Assembly: GCF_002632725.1 (NCBI RefSeq)
Contig: NZ_NJAI01000002.1
Span: forward strand, 334,786-370,019
DNA: 35,234 nt
Direction: 5' to 3'
DNA from: Xenorhabdus hominickii
Lineage (GTDB): Bacteria > Pseudomonadota > Gammaproteobacteria > Enterobacterales > Enterobacteriaceae
The translations under genes were made by a program, and so were the position numbers. A model generated the notes under the pieces. It saw only the letters and a list, made by a program, of their open reading frames with translations. It was not told the DNA's origin and did not search any database. Shown piece by piece: positions 17,405 through 28,700 of this stretch. How positions within the stretch are numbered: position 1 is the first letter of the stretch; each line of letters begins with the position of its first letter.

Positions 17405-19137
17405 TGCGGCTCCTTGTCGTAATTCACGACGAGATCGATAAATGCATCTTCCATGGAGGGATTAGGCCGTTCATCAGTGGCGACCAATTGCTTCAGGTCA
17501 TCGGGTGTTCCGGCTGCGATTAATTTTCCTCGAAATACCAACCCGATACGGTCACAGTATTCTGCCTCATCCATAAAATGGGTTGTTACCATCACAGTAA
17601 CGCCTTTATCCACCATGCCGTTGATATGTAACCAAAATTCACGGCGAGTCAGCGGGTCAACACCGGAAGTAGGTTCATCCAAAAACAGAAGGTCAGGTTC
17701 GTGCATCAATGCACATGAAAGGGCAAGGCGTTGTTTAAAACCGAGTGGGAGACTATCCGTTTTTTGGTATAGGATGGGTTTGAGATTAAATGCCTTGATC
17801 ATATCCGACATTTTTTCTTGTTGATGCCGACCTTTTAGTCCGTAAACCCCAGAGAAGAACTTGAGATTTTGCTCAACGGTCAGGTTGCCATAAAGCGAGA
17901 ATTTTTGAGCCATGTAGCCAAGACGCTGGCGAGCTTTGCCGGAACTGGTTTTTAAGTCCATCTCCAGAACCAGCGCATTGCCTGAGGTCGGGATCATCAA
18001 CCCGCACATCATTTTAAAGGTAGTGGATTTCCCTGCACCATTTGGCCCCAGTAGACCGAAAATTTCACCACGTTTTACCTGAAAATCCACATTGTCAGTC
18101 GCGGCAAAATCACCAAATTTTTTGGTCAGGTTACAGGCTTCTATCACGGTTTCGGTTGGATTTGGCGGGATTTGAGGCATGATCTCAGCTAATTCGGAAC
18201 GATGGGACGGGCCACCGCCTAATAAATCGATAAAAGCGTCTTCGAAACGAGGTTCGGCTTCGAAGATATTTGTTTCAGTTAGTCCTATTTGTTGGAGTAA
18301 CGCATTTCTATCCGCCCCTGTTTTTAAGATCAGGCGGACATATTTTCCCTGAATCACGCCATCAGTCACCTGTGGCAACGTGAGGGCATGTTGCAGGATT
18401 TTACGGCGAGAGTCTTGCTGGACATCAAGTAAAAAAGAGCGGCCAGCGATATTTTTGGTTAAATCTTGTGGTTGCCCCCGGTAAAGCAATTTACCATGAT
18501 TTACTAGCAAAACATCACGGCATAATTCGGCTTCATCTAAATAAGAAGTACTCCACAAAATCAGCATCCCGTCAGAAGCGAGTTCGTGCACCATTTGCCA
18601 TAATTCACGGCGGGCAATGGGATCGACACCCACTCCCGGTTCATCAAGTAGTAAAACCTTTGGGCTACCCAATAAGGTACAGGCAAGCCCCAATTTTTGC
18701 TTCATACCGCCAGATAATTTTCCTGCTAACCGTTCAGTAAAACGGGTTAAATCTGTGAACGTGAGCAATTTTTGAAACGTTGCTTTGCGTTCTTCACCAA
18801 GTACACCACGCAGATCGGCATATAAAGTAAGATTTTCCATTACGGTTAAATCTTCGTACAGGCCAAATTTTTGTGGCATGTAACCCAGCTCAGAACGGAC
18901 TTGAACGCTGTCTTTGATGGGATCAAGCCCCATGATTTCAATAGTGCCGCTATCTGGCCGCAATAATCCGGCCAGCATTCGCATCAACGTGGTTTTTCCT
19001 GCGCCATCCGGGCCGACAAGACCCGTGACTGATCCACCCTGAATTTCTGCCTGAAGGTGTGATACAGCAGGGGCGTCTAATCCTGGAAAAGTTTTCTCCA
19101 CGCCGTTCAGTTTTATCGTATAAGCTGAACTGGTCAT
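17401..19137 (-). CDS. ybhF: ABC transporter ATP-binding protein YbhF (tandem nucleotide-binding domains)
   Basis: 578 aa, identical in length to E. coli YbhF, with two fused ATPase domains. Domain 1 has Walker [10 protein letters not shown], signature [12 protein letters not shown] and Walker [13 protein letters not shown]. Its H-loop position reads STSY, so the usual switch histidine is replaced. Domain 2 starts near residue 330 with GPNGAGKST, the altered signature [12 protein letters not shown] (first Ser-Gly to Pro-Leu), Walker [13 protein letters not shown] and the H-loop VTTHFMDEA. Such asymmetry suggests one degenerate ATP site. It has a very strong ribosome site, GGGGGG, a few bases before the ATG. 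It powers transport through YbhS/YbhR. Confidence 0.95.
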   Translation of the reverse strand: MTSSAYTIKLNGVEKTFPGLDAPAVSHLQAEIQGGSVTGLVGPDGAGKTTLMRMLAGLLRPDSGTIEIMGLDPIKDSVQVRSELGYMPQKFGLYEDLTVMENLTLYADLRGVLGEERKATFQKLLTFTDLTRFTERLAGKLSGGMKQKLGLACTLLGSPKVLLLDEPGVGVDPIARRELWQMVHELASDGMLILWSTSYLDEAELCRDVLLVNHGKLLYRGQPQDLTKNIAGRSFLLDVQQDSRRKILQHALTLPQVTDGVIQGKYVRLILKTGADRNALLQQIGLTETNIFEAEPRFEDAFIDLLGGGPSHRSELAEIMPQIPPNPTETVIEACNLTKKFGDFAATDNVDFQVKRGEIFGLLGPNGAGKSTTFKMMCGLMIPTSGNALVLEMDLKTSSGKARQRLGYMAQKFSLYGNLTVEQNLKFFSGVYGLKGRHQQEKMSDMIKAFNLKPILYQKTDSLPLGFKQRLALSCALMHEPDLLFLDEPTSGVDPLTRREFWLHINGMVDKGVTVMVTTHFMDEAEYCDRIGLVFRGKLIAAGTPDDLKQLVATDERPNPSMEDAFIDLVVNYDKEPQ

Positions 19138-19146
19138 GTTCCCCCC

Positions 19147-20154
19147 TTACTTATTTACGTCAGTAAGATTAGGATCAGTAAAACGCAAAGTGACTGGCAT
19201 GCCTTGTTTCAATCCTTCATCGGGGTCAAGGACGATGACGCGTAGGCGATACACCAGATCCGTTCTTAAATCGGGAGTTTCAACATTTTTTGGGGTAAAT
19301 TCGGCTGTCGGAGAAACAAAGCCGATTTTGCCATGATAGGGCTGATTTTTCCGGCCATCAGTATAAATCAGGATCTCCCGCCCGGCTGTAGCCTGATTCA
19401 GATTAGGCTCATCAATATATGCCCTGATCCAGACCGGGTTGGTGAGTGATAAGGTAAAAACGGTATTTCCAGCCGCCAGCATTGTGCCTGGTTCAATAGC
19501 TCTGGTCAGGATAACGCCTGCGGAGGGAGAGGTCAGTTGGGTATCTTTTAGATTCAAATCAGCCTGGTCAACAGTTGCTGCTGCTTGGGCAAGTTGAGCT
19601 TTGGCTGCCGCGATTTCTTCGGTGCGATAACCGCTTTCAAACTGGCGCAACTTATCTTTTGCCGCCTGATAAGCTGCCATTGCTTGGTTTCGTCCGGTTT
19701 TGGCATTTTCCAGATCATTGGCTGAGATGGTTTTACTCTGCCACAATCCTTGTTGGCGTTTTAAGAAACTATCGGCAAAGTGAAAAGCGGATTCTTTTTG
19801 AGCCACTTCAGCCCGCACTTGAGCAATTTCTTCAGTACGATAACCTGCTTCAGCTTTGGCAAGGTTTGCCTTGGCAACATCACGGGCAGCTTTGGCTTGA
19901 TTCAGGGCATTGATAAAGGGAGTATCATCAAGCTGGCCGAGGGTTTGACCAGCCGTAATGGCATCGCCTTCATCCACTTGTAGAGCCGCCAGTTTACCTG
20001 CAACCCGAAAACCAAGATTGACTGTTCTGACATCCACGTTGCCATATAGGGTCAATTCTTTGCCATTTCGTTCCTGATAATAATAAACACCAACAACTGC
20101 ACTGATAACAACAATGAGTGCCAAGAGGGCAAGAGCAAACTTTTTACTGTTCAT
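19147..20154 (-). CDS. ybhG: HlyD-family membrane-fusion protein YbhG
   Basis: Periplasmic adaptor of the YbhGFSR pump, 335 aa (E. coli ~332). A single N-terminal membrane anchor ([20 protein letters not shown], residues ~7-26) leads into a biotinyl-lipoyl-like half ([24 protein letters not shown]). A long alpha-helical coiled-coil hairpin follows (about 75-200, Ala/Lys/Gln-rich). It contains a repeated segment, GYRTEEIA, once on each arm. The second lipoyl half ([17 protein letters not shown]) and beta-barrel come after that. First structural gene after cecR, separated by 139 bp containing a dispersed repeat fragment. Confidence 0.94.
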   Translation of the reverse strand: MNSKKFALALLALIVVISAVVGVYYYQERNGKELTLYGNVDVRTVNLGFRVAGKLAALQVDEGDAITAGQTLGQLDDTPFINALNQAKAARDVAKANLAKAEAGYRTEEIAQVRAEVAQKESAFHFADSFLKRQQGLWQSKTISANDLENAKTGRNQAMAAYQAAKDKLRQFESGYRTEEIAAAKAQLAQAAATVDQADLNLKDTQLTSPSAGVILTRAIEPGTMLAAGNTVFTLSLTNPVWIRAYIDEPNLNQATAGREILIYTDGRKNQPYHGKIGFVSPTAEFTPKNVETPDLRTDLVYRLRVIVLDPDEGLKQGMPVTLRFTDPNLTDVNK

Positions 20155-20203
20155 ACTATCCCTTATGCCTTGTTCAATTTATACCTGCCAGCATTCAATG
20201 GGT

Positions 20204-20247
20204 CGAGCTGTGACTTGAAGGCTATTGGGTATATCTATTTTGGGTAT
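20204..20247. repeat. Fragment of a dispersed Xenorhabdus/Photorhabdus-type repeat
   Basis: On the minus strand this reads TATACCCAATAG then CCTTCAAGTCACAGCTCG, preceded by a second TATACCCA. It closely follows the end of the repeat I remember as TATACCCAATAGATTTCAAGTTGCAG. It lies in the gap between cecR and ybhG on the transcribed strand, so it could fold in the operon mRNA. Confidence 0.5.
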
Positions 20248-20293
20248 AAATACTATTTTTCGGGTTACTTTTTGTCAGGTGACTTCTGTCGGG

Positions 20294-20971
20294 TTACTTT
20301 TGGCGTAATCCGTTCAGCAATAAATTAATGTGCTGAGATAAAACTTGATTGATTAATTCGTATTCTTTAGCGCCAATATTGTCCCAGCCTGTTTGACGCA
20401 ATAAAGCTTCCCGAGCCAGACGGAAAGAGAGGATCTCACCTAATAAGGCGTGCGTGTGGATCTGGGTTGAAGTCTGACGTTCATCAGCGCCGATATAATT
20501 GGCAATGAGTTTATTGATACGGGAATAAATCGGAGCCAGTCCCTGTTCATGCATGACGCTGTAAGCCTCTGTTGGCGTTAATTGTTCATGTGACATGATA
20601 CGGCTGATATTGATGCTGCTTTTTTCGAAAATCAGTCGATTATAGCTAACTATCCCTTGATGAATAAATGCTAGTATCTGTTCTTGCGGATAAGGCTTTG
20701 GTGTTTCAGCGAAAAAATGGTCAACATCTTCAATTAATGGGGAAAATTCTGCTTTCAGCCTGTCGGCAATATGTTGTATAACAGCGAGGTATAATCCTTC
20801 TTTGGAGCCAAAATAGTAAGCGATGGCAGCGATATTTTGCTGTGCATGCTGGGCAATATTACGGGTAGTCGCGCCTTCCAAACCGAATTTGCCAAAAATC
20901 TCTATTGCTGCTTCAAGAAGTTGCTGTTTGGCTTGTTCGCCTCGGGATGTCTGAGCCGTCTTCGCTGCCAT
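20294..20971 (-). CDS. cecR: TetR-family transcriptional regulator CecR
   Basis: 225 aa (E. coli CecR/YbiH 223). The N-terminal helix-turn-helix spans about residues 15-60: LLEAAIEIFGKFGLEGATTR then NIAAIAYYFGSKEGLY, the recognition-helix pattern of TetR proteins. The C-terminal half is the ligand/dimer domain (DUF1956-type), with MSHEQLTPTEAYSVMHE. In E. coli it represses its own operon with ybhGFSR and the divergent rhlE, and responds to cefoperazone/chloramphenicol. The same arrangement here (cecR-ybhGFSR diverging from rhlE) argues for the same regulon. Confidence 0.93.
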   Translation of the reverse strand: MAAKTAQTSRGEQAKQQLLEAAIEIFGKFGLEGATTRNIAQHAQQNIAAIAYYFGSKEGLYLAVIQHIADRLKAEFSPLIEDVDHFFAETPKPYPQEQILAFIHQGIVSYNRLIFEKSSINISRIMSHEQLTPTEAYSVMHEQGLAPIYSRINKLIANYIGADERQTSTQIHTHALLGEILSFRLAREALLRQTGWDNIGAKEYELINQVLSQHINLLLNGLRQK

Positions 20972-21021
20972 GTTAAGGGGTTCCCTGTTACCAAATTTTT
21001 CGGTAATGTCGTAAATATATC

Positions 21022-21033
21022 AATCGTATGATT
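21022..21033. promoter_or_regulatory. Candidate CecR operator palindrome
   Basis: AATCGTATGATT is an inverted repeat (AATC-N4-GATT) about 50 bp upstream of the cecR start, where a TetR-type autoregulator would bind. I do not remember the E. coli CecR site well enough to compare. Weak support. Confidence 0.3.
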
Positions 21034-21203
21034 AACTTTAAAACTAAAGCAAATCAATGTAAAGCAAACGCAAATTGTCTTTTTAATCGGCACACATAAA
21101 AATAATTTTCCTGTTTTGGGGCAATTTTCATAGATAATTGTCTTCAATTCGTGCCTTTTGCGTTAATTATTCGCTTCTTTTGGTCTGTTTAGGAAAATAT
21201 ATC

Positions 21204-21212
21204 TGTTATAAT
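21204..21212 (+). promoter_or_regulatory. Extended -10 promoter upstream of rhlE
   Basis: TGTTATAAT is a TG-N-TATAAT extended -10 with a perfect -10 hexamer (21207-21212). The -35 position (TCTGTT, 17 bp upstream) is poor, as is common with extended -10 promoters. It implies an rhlE leader of about 120 nt. Confidence 0.55.
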
Positions 21213-21336
21213 GCCACGCTTATGGTGCATTGCAGTTTGTGTAATTTCTTTGCGTTTATCGCGTCTGTGTTTTCTTCCCATAAAACTGCCCCTGAATTGA
21301 TATCAGGAATGGTGAAGTCTGGAGCATTTCTTATTT

Positions 21337-22779
21337 ATGAATTTTGAGTCACTCGGCTTGATGGCTGATATCTTGCGTGCTGTTGAAGAACAAGGCTACG
21401 CAGAACCTACCCCTATTCAGCAGCAGGCCATCCCTGTTGTGTTATCCGGTAAAGATCTTCTGGCTAGTGCCCAGACAGGAACAGGGAAAACAGCAGGATT
21501 TACTTTACCAATTCTGCAACTTTTGAGTGAAACCCCAACTCAGGTAAAAGGCCGCCGTCCGATCAGGGCATTGATTTTGACCCCGACCCGCGAACTGGCT
21601 GCGCAAGTAGGAGAAAATGTCCGCGATTACAGTAAATACCTAAAATTGCGTTCATTTGTTGTGTTTGGTGGTGTCAGCATTAATCCACAAATGATGAAAT
21701 TGCGAGGTGGTGTGGATATTCTGGTGGCAACACCAGGGCGTTTGCTGGATTTGGAACACCAAAACGCAGTGGATCTCTCCCATGTTGAAATTCTGATTTT
21801 GGATGAAGCCGATCGCATGCTTGATATGGGCTTTATTCATGATATCCGTCGAGTATTGAGCAAGTTGCCGGCAAAACGGCAGAATTTGCTGTTTTCCGCT
21901 ACTTTCTCAGATGAAATTAAGGGCCTTGCTAATAAACTTCTGCATAATCCGATAAGTGTAGAAGTGGCTCGTCGCAATTCTGCATCTGAACAGATTGATC
22001 AATCAATTCATTTGGTAGACAAAAAGCGCAAGGGTGAATTGCTCTCTCATATGATAGGCAGCCAGAATTGGCAACAGGTGTTGGTCTTCACCCGTACCAA
22101 ACATGGTGCAAATCGACTGGCGGAACAACTGAATAAGGATGGTGTTACTGCCGCTGCGATCCACGGTAACAAGAGTCAGGGCGCGAGAACCCGTGCATTG
22201 GCTGATTTTAAGACAGGGAAAATCCGTGCGTTGGTCGCGACAGATATCGCCGCTCGTGGCTTGGATATCGATCAATTGCCTTACGTGGTTAACTATGAAC
22301 TGCCGAATGTTGCAGAAGATTATGTTCATCGAATTGGTCGTACGGGTCGTGCTGATGCGACTGGACAAGCGTTATCGCTGGTCTGTGTTGATGAGCACAA
22401 GCTTCTGAAAGATATAGAGCGATTATTGAAGCGAGAAATTCCACGCATTGCCGTTCCGGGTTATGAGCCAGATCCTTCCATCAAGGCTGAACCAATCCAG
22501 AATGGACGCAATGCACGGGATAATAATTCACGCGGTAACGAGCAGCGTGGAAACTCTCGTGCAAGCAATTCCCGTGAAAGCAATTCGCGCGAAAATAATG
22601 CCAGAGGTAATGGCGCTCGCCATAATAACTCTCGCAGTAGTCATTCGCACAGTGAACAGCATCGCGATCAACATGGTAACCAAACTGGCGAGCGTTCACG
22701 CAGTCAGGGTAAACCATTGCGCCAACGTCAGCAAAGAACCGCAAATAAAGCACCTCGTGCAGCGGTATCGGGAAAATAA
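21337..22779 (+). CDS. rhlE: DEAD-box ATP-dependent RNA helicase RhlE
   Basis: 480 aa (E. coli ~454). The helicase core is complete: Q motif [13 protein letters not shown], Walker [44 protein letters not shown], then [30 protein letters not shown] and HRIGRTGRA. RhlE acts on RNA in ribosome assembly and mRNA turnover. After about residue 385 comes a low-complexity tail rich in Asn, Arg, Ser, Gln and His, with imperfect tandem units ([13 protein letters not shown]), longer than and unlike the Gly/Gln tail of E. coli. Such tails usually bind RNA. Only a distant GGAG precedes ATG 21337, so initiation may be weak. dusC follows with a 3-bp gap. Confidence 0.95.
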   Translation: MNFESLGLMADILRAVEEQGYAEPTPIQQQAIPVVLSGKDLLASAQTGTGKTAGFTLPILQLLSETPTQVKGRRPIRALILTPTRELAAQVGENVRDYSKYLKLRSFVVFGGVSINPQMMKLRGGVDILVATPGRLLDLEHQNAVDLSHVEILILDEADRMLDMGFIHDIRRVLSKLPAKRQNLLFSATFSDEIKGLANKLLHNPISVEVARRNSASEQIDQSIHLVDKKRKGELLSHMIGSQNWQQVLVFTRTKHGANRLAEQLNKDGVTAAAIHGNKSQGARTRALADFKTGKIRALVATDIAARGLDIDQLPYVVNYELPNVAEDYVHRIGRTGRADATGQALSLVCVDEHKLLKDIERLLKREIPRIAVPGYEPDPSIKAEPIQNGRNARDNNSRGNEQRGNSRASNSRESNSRENNARGNGARHNNSRSSHSHSEQHRDQHGNQTGERSRSQGKPLRQRQQRTANKAPRAAVSGK

Positions 22780-22782
22780 TCC

Positions 22783-23766
22783 ATGCGCGTTTTGTTGGCT
22801 CCGATGGAAGGGGTTTTGGATTCTTTGGTCAGGGAATTGTTGAGTGAAGTCAACGAGTACGACCTTTGCATTACAGAATTTCTACGTGTGGTTGACAGCT
22901 TACTGCCGGTAAAATCTTTTTACCGGTTGTGTCCTGAACTCCATCATCAGAGCCGCACACCCGCGGGAACACCTGTCAGGATCCAGCTTCTGGGACAATA
23001 TCCGGAATGGCTGGCAGAAAACGCAGCTAGGGCGGCTGAATTGGGATCATGGGGTGTTGACTTAAACTGCGGCTGTCCTTCTAAGACAGTTAATGGCAGT
23101 GGTGGTGGAGCAACGCTATTAAAAGATCCTGAACTTATTTACCGTGGTGCTAAAGCTATGCGTGAAGCCGTACCCACGCATCTTCCAGTAACGGTAAAGA
23201 TACGTCTGGGATGGGATTCTGGTGCACGTCAGTTTGAGATTGCGGATGCTGTCCAGCAGGCTGGAGCCACTGAATTGGTTGTGCATGGCCGAACCAAAGA
23301 AGATGGTTATAAAGCAGAACGCATCAATTGGAGGGCGATTGGCGAGATCCGGTGTCGCCTTTCCATTCCTGTCATTGCCAACGGTGAAATCTGGGATTGG
23401 CAGAGCGTTCAGGATTGCATCAGACTGACAGGATGTGATGCTGTGATGATTGGCCGTGGCGCGCTTCAGGTACCCAATTTAAGTCGTGTGATTAAGTACA
23501 ACGAACCGAAAATGCCGTGGCATGGCGTTCTTCTTCTACTGCAAAAATACACCTATCTGGAAAAACAGGGCGATACAGGGTTGTATCATGTTGCCCGTAT
23601 TAAACAATGGTTAGGATATTTGCGTAAAGAATATAATGAAGCAGATGAGTTATTTATGCAAATCAGGGCATTAAAAACGTCTGCTGAAATCTCCAGTGTT
23701 ATCTCTTTTGCGGCAGATGAATATTTGTCTTTATATTCAATAAATTACGAATCTCAGATTTGTTAG
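22783..23766 (+). CDS. dusC: tRNA-dihydrouridine(16) synthase
   Basis: FMN-dependent reductase that makes dihydrouridine in the tRNA D-loop; the DusC subfamily acts on U16. It is 327 aa (E. coli ~315). [20 protein letters not shown] is the typical DusC N-terminus. The catalytic cysteine C98 is in [44 protein letters not shown] and [11 protein letters not shown] are the flavin-site segments. The ATG is three bases after the rhlE stop, so the two are probably co-transcribed. In E. coli dusC is elsewhere, so the junction is lineage-specific. Confidence 0.95.
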   Translation: MRVLLAPMEGVLDSLVRELLSEVNEYDLCITEFLRVVDSLLPVKSFYRLCPELHHQSRTPAGTPVRIQLLGQYPEWLAENAARAAELGSWGVDLNCGCPSKTVNGSGGGATLLKDPELIYRGAKAMREAVPTHLPVTVKIRLGWDSGARQFEIADAVQQAGATELVVHGRTKEDGYKAERINWRAIGEIRCRLSIPVIANGEIWDWQSVQDCIRLTGCDAVMIGRGALQVPNLSRVIKYNEPKMPWHGVLLLLQKYTYLEKQGDTGLYHVARIKQWLGYLRKEYNEADELFMQIRALKTSAEISSVISFAADEYLSLYSINYESQIC

Positions 23767-24398
23767 TTGAGTTTACTCTTCCTGTTACGTAGTGACATAA
23801 CATATTGTTATCTATGTTTCTGGGGAGTTATTCACGTGCTAATGTATCTAAATTTGAAATCTATTTGGTAGGCCGTATTCTCAAGATATCCTGTGAAATA
23901 TATGAGGATGTAAATTATTTTTTATCTAAAAAATATATAATAATAGTTATGTATTATTGGTAATGGATGTTAAGTGAATTTTTTATTATGTTATTTTTAT
24001 TATGTATTAATTATAATTGAATATGATTATTATTTTTTTTATTTTTAATAACAATAATATAAACTAAATGGTTAGTGATAAATGTGTATTTTAAATTTAA
24101 ATAAATTAATATTTTTTTGTTTTAATCAGAGGGTGATAAATAAATATATTCATAATATTGCTAACTCATAGTTGAATTATTTCTGTGTAAGTAAAATGGT
24201 ACGAAAAATATTCTTTTCTATGACGGGCTCATCTGGTAAATTTAACTAAGATTTCATTATGGGCCATTTAATAAATTTTTATATTATTAATTTAGTACAT
24301 TAAATTATTAAATTATTAAATTTTCTATTTTAACATTCTATTATTTATATGGAATTATTTTCTTTAGTAATCAATTAATATATTTAAAGGGGAAGTTT
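23767..24398. other. Very AT-rich non-coding stretch at the left edge of the accessory region
   Basis: About 630 bp dominated by A/T runs, with no open frame that has a ribosome site and no RNA gene recognised. It separates core genes (dusC) from the 343-aa gene and Rhs toxin. It should carry the promoter for 24399-25430. Strong AT bias of this kind is typical of DNA silenced by H-NS-like proteins. Confidence 0.5.
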
Positions 24399-25430
24399 AT
24401 GAATAATATTAAAAAGTACGAATCTTTGTCTTGGACTGGTTTAAGTAAATTAAAGATAAAATTACGTCAGGCAGGTAACAATGCTGAAATATTTGCTAAC
24501 GGAAGAAATAGAATAATTGTAGATATCCGTATTCAACCAACTGATATTAATGGGAAATCGGTGTCAGTTCCAAGAGATATTCTTTTACAAAATACTTGGC
24601 TTATTGACTATAACTCTGGAGATAAATTAACCAAAAAGGCAAATGAAAATCAAAATTTTGAATGGGCATATACTGAGGAACCTAATGAATTTATTACAAC
24701 GCCTGGGATTTCATCTTCTGTACAAACTCAGGCAGAGGTTGCAGGGGGAAGTACAGAAGAAATAGTGACCTTTTATGTATATTGTTCACCTTCAGAGGTA
24801 ACTCAAGTCAAACAAATAGCTGTATTGGTACAGACTCCAGATAAGGAGTACTCTACAATGTATGGCGAGCCATTTGATTCATATGTTCAGTTAAAGGCGA
24901 TCGGTGAAATAGCTTATAAATATCCTCATATAAAAAAGGAACAAGGGCATATAATGAACCAAAATTCAATTACCTACCATAATAATAGTAGTTGGGAACA
25001 GGCTAATATATATTTATCGCTCGATATAAATGATTTATATGGAAAAAGAGTTATTAAAAAATTAGAAACTGAAGGTGGGGTGGTCGATAATGTTCACCAA
25101 CTTTATCATGATGACAACGGGTATAGGTATTATTTTGCCCATTTCCTTTGGTCTTTAGGAAAAGAAACGGCGATTTCTATCGGAAATACTGAGTGGTTTG
25201 GCCTTCCTATTACGTTTCCTATTGATATCAAAATTAGACAAAAAGTTGGTTCTCTTTGCTTTAGCATATTAACGGTGGGTGACCCATCCTTTCCTCATTT
25301 ACAGGATACTTGGTACAGGGCTTTTTACTTTACTCTCTATGATCAATATGGAAATAAAGGAAGATTTGGGTTAATACCTAATAATGATAATAATACTAAA
25401 AAAACAGATGTTGATTTTGCAGAAGCATAA
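24399..25430 (+). CDS. Unrecognised 343-aa protein upstream of the Rhs toxin
   Basis: A good ribosome site (AAAGGGGAA) lies just before ATG 24399. I recognise no named family. The protein is beta-rich with no signal peptide, no membrane helix and only two cysteines. It seems to have two similar halves. Each opens with a strand pattern ending in a D-x-N/Y-G turn: IIVDIRIQPTDINGKSVSVP at about 47-66 and ANIYLSLDINDLYGKRV near 200. Conspicuous segments are NAEIFANGRN, TWLIDYNSGDKL, YGEPFDSYVQLKA and DTWYRAFYFTLYDQYGNKG. The gene is very AT-rich. It lies 287 bp upstream of the Rhs gene on the same strand, so it may be an accessory, chaperone or co-secreted partner of that toxin. That link is inferred from position only. 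Confidence 0.65.
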   Translation: MNNIKKYESLSWTGLSKLKIKLRQAGNNAEIFANGRNRIIVDIRIQPTDINGKSVSVPRDILLQNTWLIDYNSGDKLTKKANENQNFEWAYTEEPNEFITTPGISSSVQTQAEVAGGSTEEIVTFYVYCSPSEVTQVKQIAVLVQTPDKEYSTMYGEPFDSYVQLKAIGEIAYKYPHIKKEQGHIMNQNSITYHNNSSWEQANIYLSLDINDLYGKRVIKKLETEGGVVDNVHQLYHDDNGYRYYFAHFLWSLGKETAISIGNTEWFGLPITFPIDIKIRQKVGSLCFSILTVGDPSFPHLQDTWYRAFYFTLYDQYGNKGRFGLIPNNDNNTKKTDVDFAEA

Positions 25431-25566
25431 TCTGATTAAATTAACAAGGATGTTTGCCCTTTTTTATTTTGCTTGTTTTCTGATCGCATAGTTAATTTCT
25501 CTTGATCATTTCTTAGTTATAGAACTGTTGTCTTTCGAATTGCAGCTTTATTGGTTACAAATTCTC

Positions 25567-25579
25567 ACTCCAGCCACAT
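25567..25579 (+). repeat. 13-bp repeat ACTCCAGCCACAT upstream of the Rhs gene
   Basis: Identical to bases 1203-1215 at the palindrome beside the VapA-like gene. The left arm is kept, while the right arm has decayed to ACATAG. It falls in the 287-bp gap between the 343-aa gene and the Rhs gene, which otherwise shows only AT-rich non-coding DNA. Confidence 0.45.
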
Positions 25580-25717
25580 GATTATAAACATAGAGTTATC
25601 TACGCTCTTGGGAATTTGTTCCTAAGACATAAGTGCTGCATCTTGAAATCCAATGGGTATAGAGCCAGAAAAATAAAACTAGACAAACAGGTTTTTTCCA
25701 TAAAAAAAGGTGACGAA

Positions 25718-28700
25718 ATGAATAATTCTTTTTTTTCAAATGCCCATAACTTTCAAAGTGCTGCCATGGGTAGCGTTGATCCCCGCACTGGTCTGTTTAG
25801 TTATACCATGTTAGTTGCCCAACTCACTGGTAATAATCATCTCGGGCCAACCCAAACTATTGCACTCTCTTACAGCCCTCTGAATACCAAGGATATTGGT
25901 TTTGGCATTGGTTTTGCGTTCAGCCTAACCCAGTATGATAAGCAAAATCGTCTATTAGTGCTCTCGACCGGTGAACGCTATAAGGTGGCTGAAACCGATA
26001 ATGCCGTTTTTTTGGAGCAATACAAGCAAGATGTTGTGCGGTTTGAAAAAGATGTGGCCCAGGATGTTTACCGGGTGATCCATAAATCCGGTATGGTTGA
26101 AGTACTGAATGGGCCCCAAAATGCTTATGATCTCAAAGTCCCCATACAAATATTCACGCCTCTTGGTCATACTTTAACCTTGAACTGGGCGTATGGTCTT
26201 GGTCCTATCCCCTATTTGAAGTCGATTTCGGATGAAGAAAATGAATTATTGCAGGTTCACTATGAGTTAGGCTCCTATACACGGATTACTGTCAGGCCAA
26301 ATACCACTGAATCCTATAATATTCAATTACTCTTCAATAATGGCTATGTGTCTGAGGTCAATAATGATGCTGTCGAACCTCTTCTAAAATGGACGATGAG
26401 ATATGATGCGGATTGCCGGTTTTTAACGCAGGTTTTGTCCCCGACAGGATTGACCGAACATGTGGTTTATACACTTGACGGCCATCAGTTTCCTGGGAAG
26501 TCTGGATTGCCTCCGCTGCCCTATGTTGTCCAGTACACACAATATCCCGGTCATGGCCCGAATATTGAGCGAACCTATCAATATACTACCAGTACTAACT
26601 TTCTCGGTTATGGAGAAAAGGAAGATTGGGATCGGGATGAAGATTATCTTTATGGTATTCTGGCTGATTATCAGTATGGTTCGACTGAAAGTTGGGACGA
26701 TGGCACCACTCAACACCTTATTACTCGCCGCTATAACAACTATCACCTGCTGGTTTCTGAAATGGTCCAGCAAAATGGGAAAAATGAATGTAATCGGTTG
26801 CACCAAACCGAATATTATGCCCAGGTTGGTGTTGAATTTCAGCAGCAACCGCCACAGTTCCAGATGCCGAAACTGGCGACGGTTTGCTTTAATGGTAAAT
26901 CTGATGGGGAAGTTACCCAGACGGAGTTTGATGCGGCGGGGAACCCTACAATGCAGATTTCCTCGGATGGCGTCCGCACCGACTGGATCTATTATCCGGC
27001 AGAAGGAGATGGGGATGATTGTCCTGCCTCTCCGTATGGTTTCGTACGTTTTGTCAAATCTAAGACTGTGACACCGGGCCGGTCATCTCCTGAAGGGGCT
27101 TATGAGGATGCCCCTGTTTACCAGACGGTCTATCGCTATAGCCAGTTACCCACCTGCAATGGTGCGCCTGCCTCTTATGCTGTAGTACGCACCTGTAAGA
27201 GCCTGTATAGTGCCGGCCAACTGTTGCATGAAAGCAGGATTCAGTATGTCAATGCGGTGAACTCCCCAGAGCATGGCCGTATTCAGCGTATTGAAGAGAC
27301 GCTGCATGCCACATCAGAGGCGGCTTCGTTTTCTTCGGCATCGACATGGACGAGTCAGCAGACTTTCAGCTATACCATTCAGGGAGATACTCTGGTGCAA
27401 GACATTGAGTATATTGGATATGACCAGCTCAGTCTTAACAGCCAATATATCCAATCGCGTTTCAGCGGCAAATTATGGCGTGAAGTAAACTCACAACAAT
27501 GTATCTCCCAGTATCATTATGATGAGCTTGGGCGTCTCCTGAAGTATGTTAGTAATGCAGAAACTGACTATGCCCAGGAGGTACATTATTCCTATACCAT
27601 TGAGGGGATTGGTGAGATCATGACCACCAAAACAGATATGTTGGGCAACCAGCTACGTACCCGTTTTGATGGACTGGGGCGGTCTTATCAGCAAGAGATA
27701 CTTGAGAAAGGACAGGAAGCGCAGGGCTGGCGGGTAGTGTCTGAAATAGAACGCGACAACTGGGGGCGGGTGGTGAAGCAAACCCGTTATGACTGGTTAC
27801 CCATGGACAATGACGAGGGCAATTCGGTTCCCGTTTCATCCAGCCAGTACTTTGAATATGATGACTGGGGACAGCAATATCGTATTATTAAGGATACTGG
27901 TGAGAGTACCCAGCAAGATTATGATCCGGTAACCCGCACTCTGCAGATAACCCTGCAGGCACCGGGGTTGAAATTTAGCAAACGTACTGTGGTGTATGAT
28001 AAATGTCATCGGCCTGTCACTACCACGTTTTATGATAGCCAAGGTAATCAGCATAGCCAACAGATCAATCATTATGATGGTTTGGGTCGTTTACGGGCAA
28101 CCGTTGACGAGTTGAAGCAAAAGACTGAGTATACTTACGATCTGTTTGGCCGGATTAACAGCACTACACACAGCGATGGTACTGTAGTCCGAAAATCTTT
28201 TGCGCCATTCAGCTTGAAAAGCCTCGTGACTCAGGTTAAAGCTAACGATCATGTATTGGGCGTCCGCAACTTCGATAGCCTGCACCGTATTATTTCAACA
28301 ACTAGCGGGGAGCGCACTTACCAGTATACCTATCAGGGTAAGAACTCTCGTCCCAGCCAGATCACCGATCCCTTAGGCAATACCATCACGTATAGCTACG
28401 ATCCTTTGCAAGGGAATGTTCTGACACAGGTTGACGCGGGAGGAATACAGCAGCGTTTTGCTTACGATCCAAAAACCGGGGTCATAACCCAAGCCAGTGC
28501 CGCGCAGCAAGCTACTCATAGCCTGAGTTATACTTCTTCAGGTCGTTTGCAGCAAGGCACCTTCCGCTTTGACGATGCGGGAGCTGGTGCTGCACGGCAG
28601 GAAAAATACACTTATTCCCCGGCAGGTCAACTGACGGCGTATCAGGATGTGACAGGGAAAATACGCCGTGTGAACTTTGATAAATTTGGCCGTCCGGTTG

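Larger units (their letters stand above)
20972..21336. other. cecR-rhlE divergent intergenic region
   Basis: About 365 bp with no convincing gene; short frames run through it but none has a ribosome site. It should hold both divergent promoters and the CecR operator. Candidate elements are annotated separately (21022-21033, 21204-21212). TTACC...GGTAA arms near 20990-21006 form another small inverted repeat. Confidence 0.5.

Noticed and set aside
23767..24398. Small genes in the AT-rich gap before the 343-aa ORF
   Set aside because: Frames are short and stop-rich on both strands and none has a ribosome site.
25616..25717. 34-residue N-terminal extension of the Rhs protein
   Set aside because: TTG start without a ribosome site, basic and unlike Rhs N-termini; ATG 25718 has AAGG at proper spacing.
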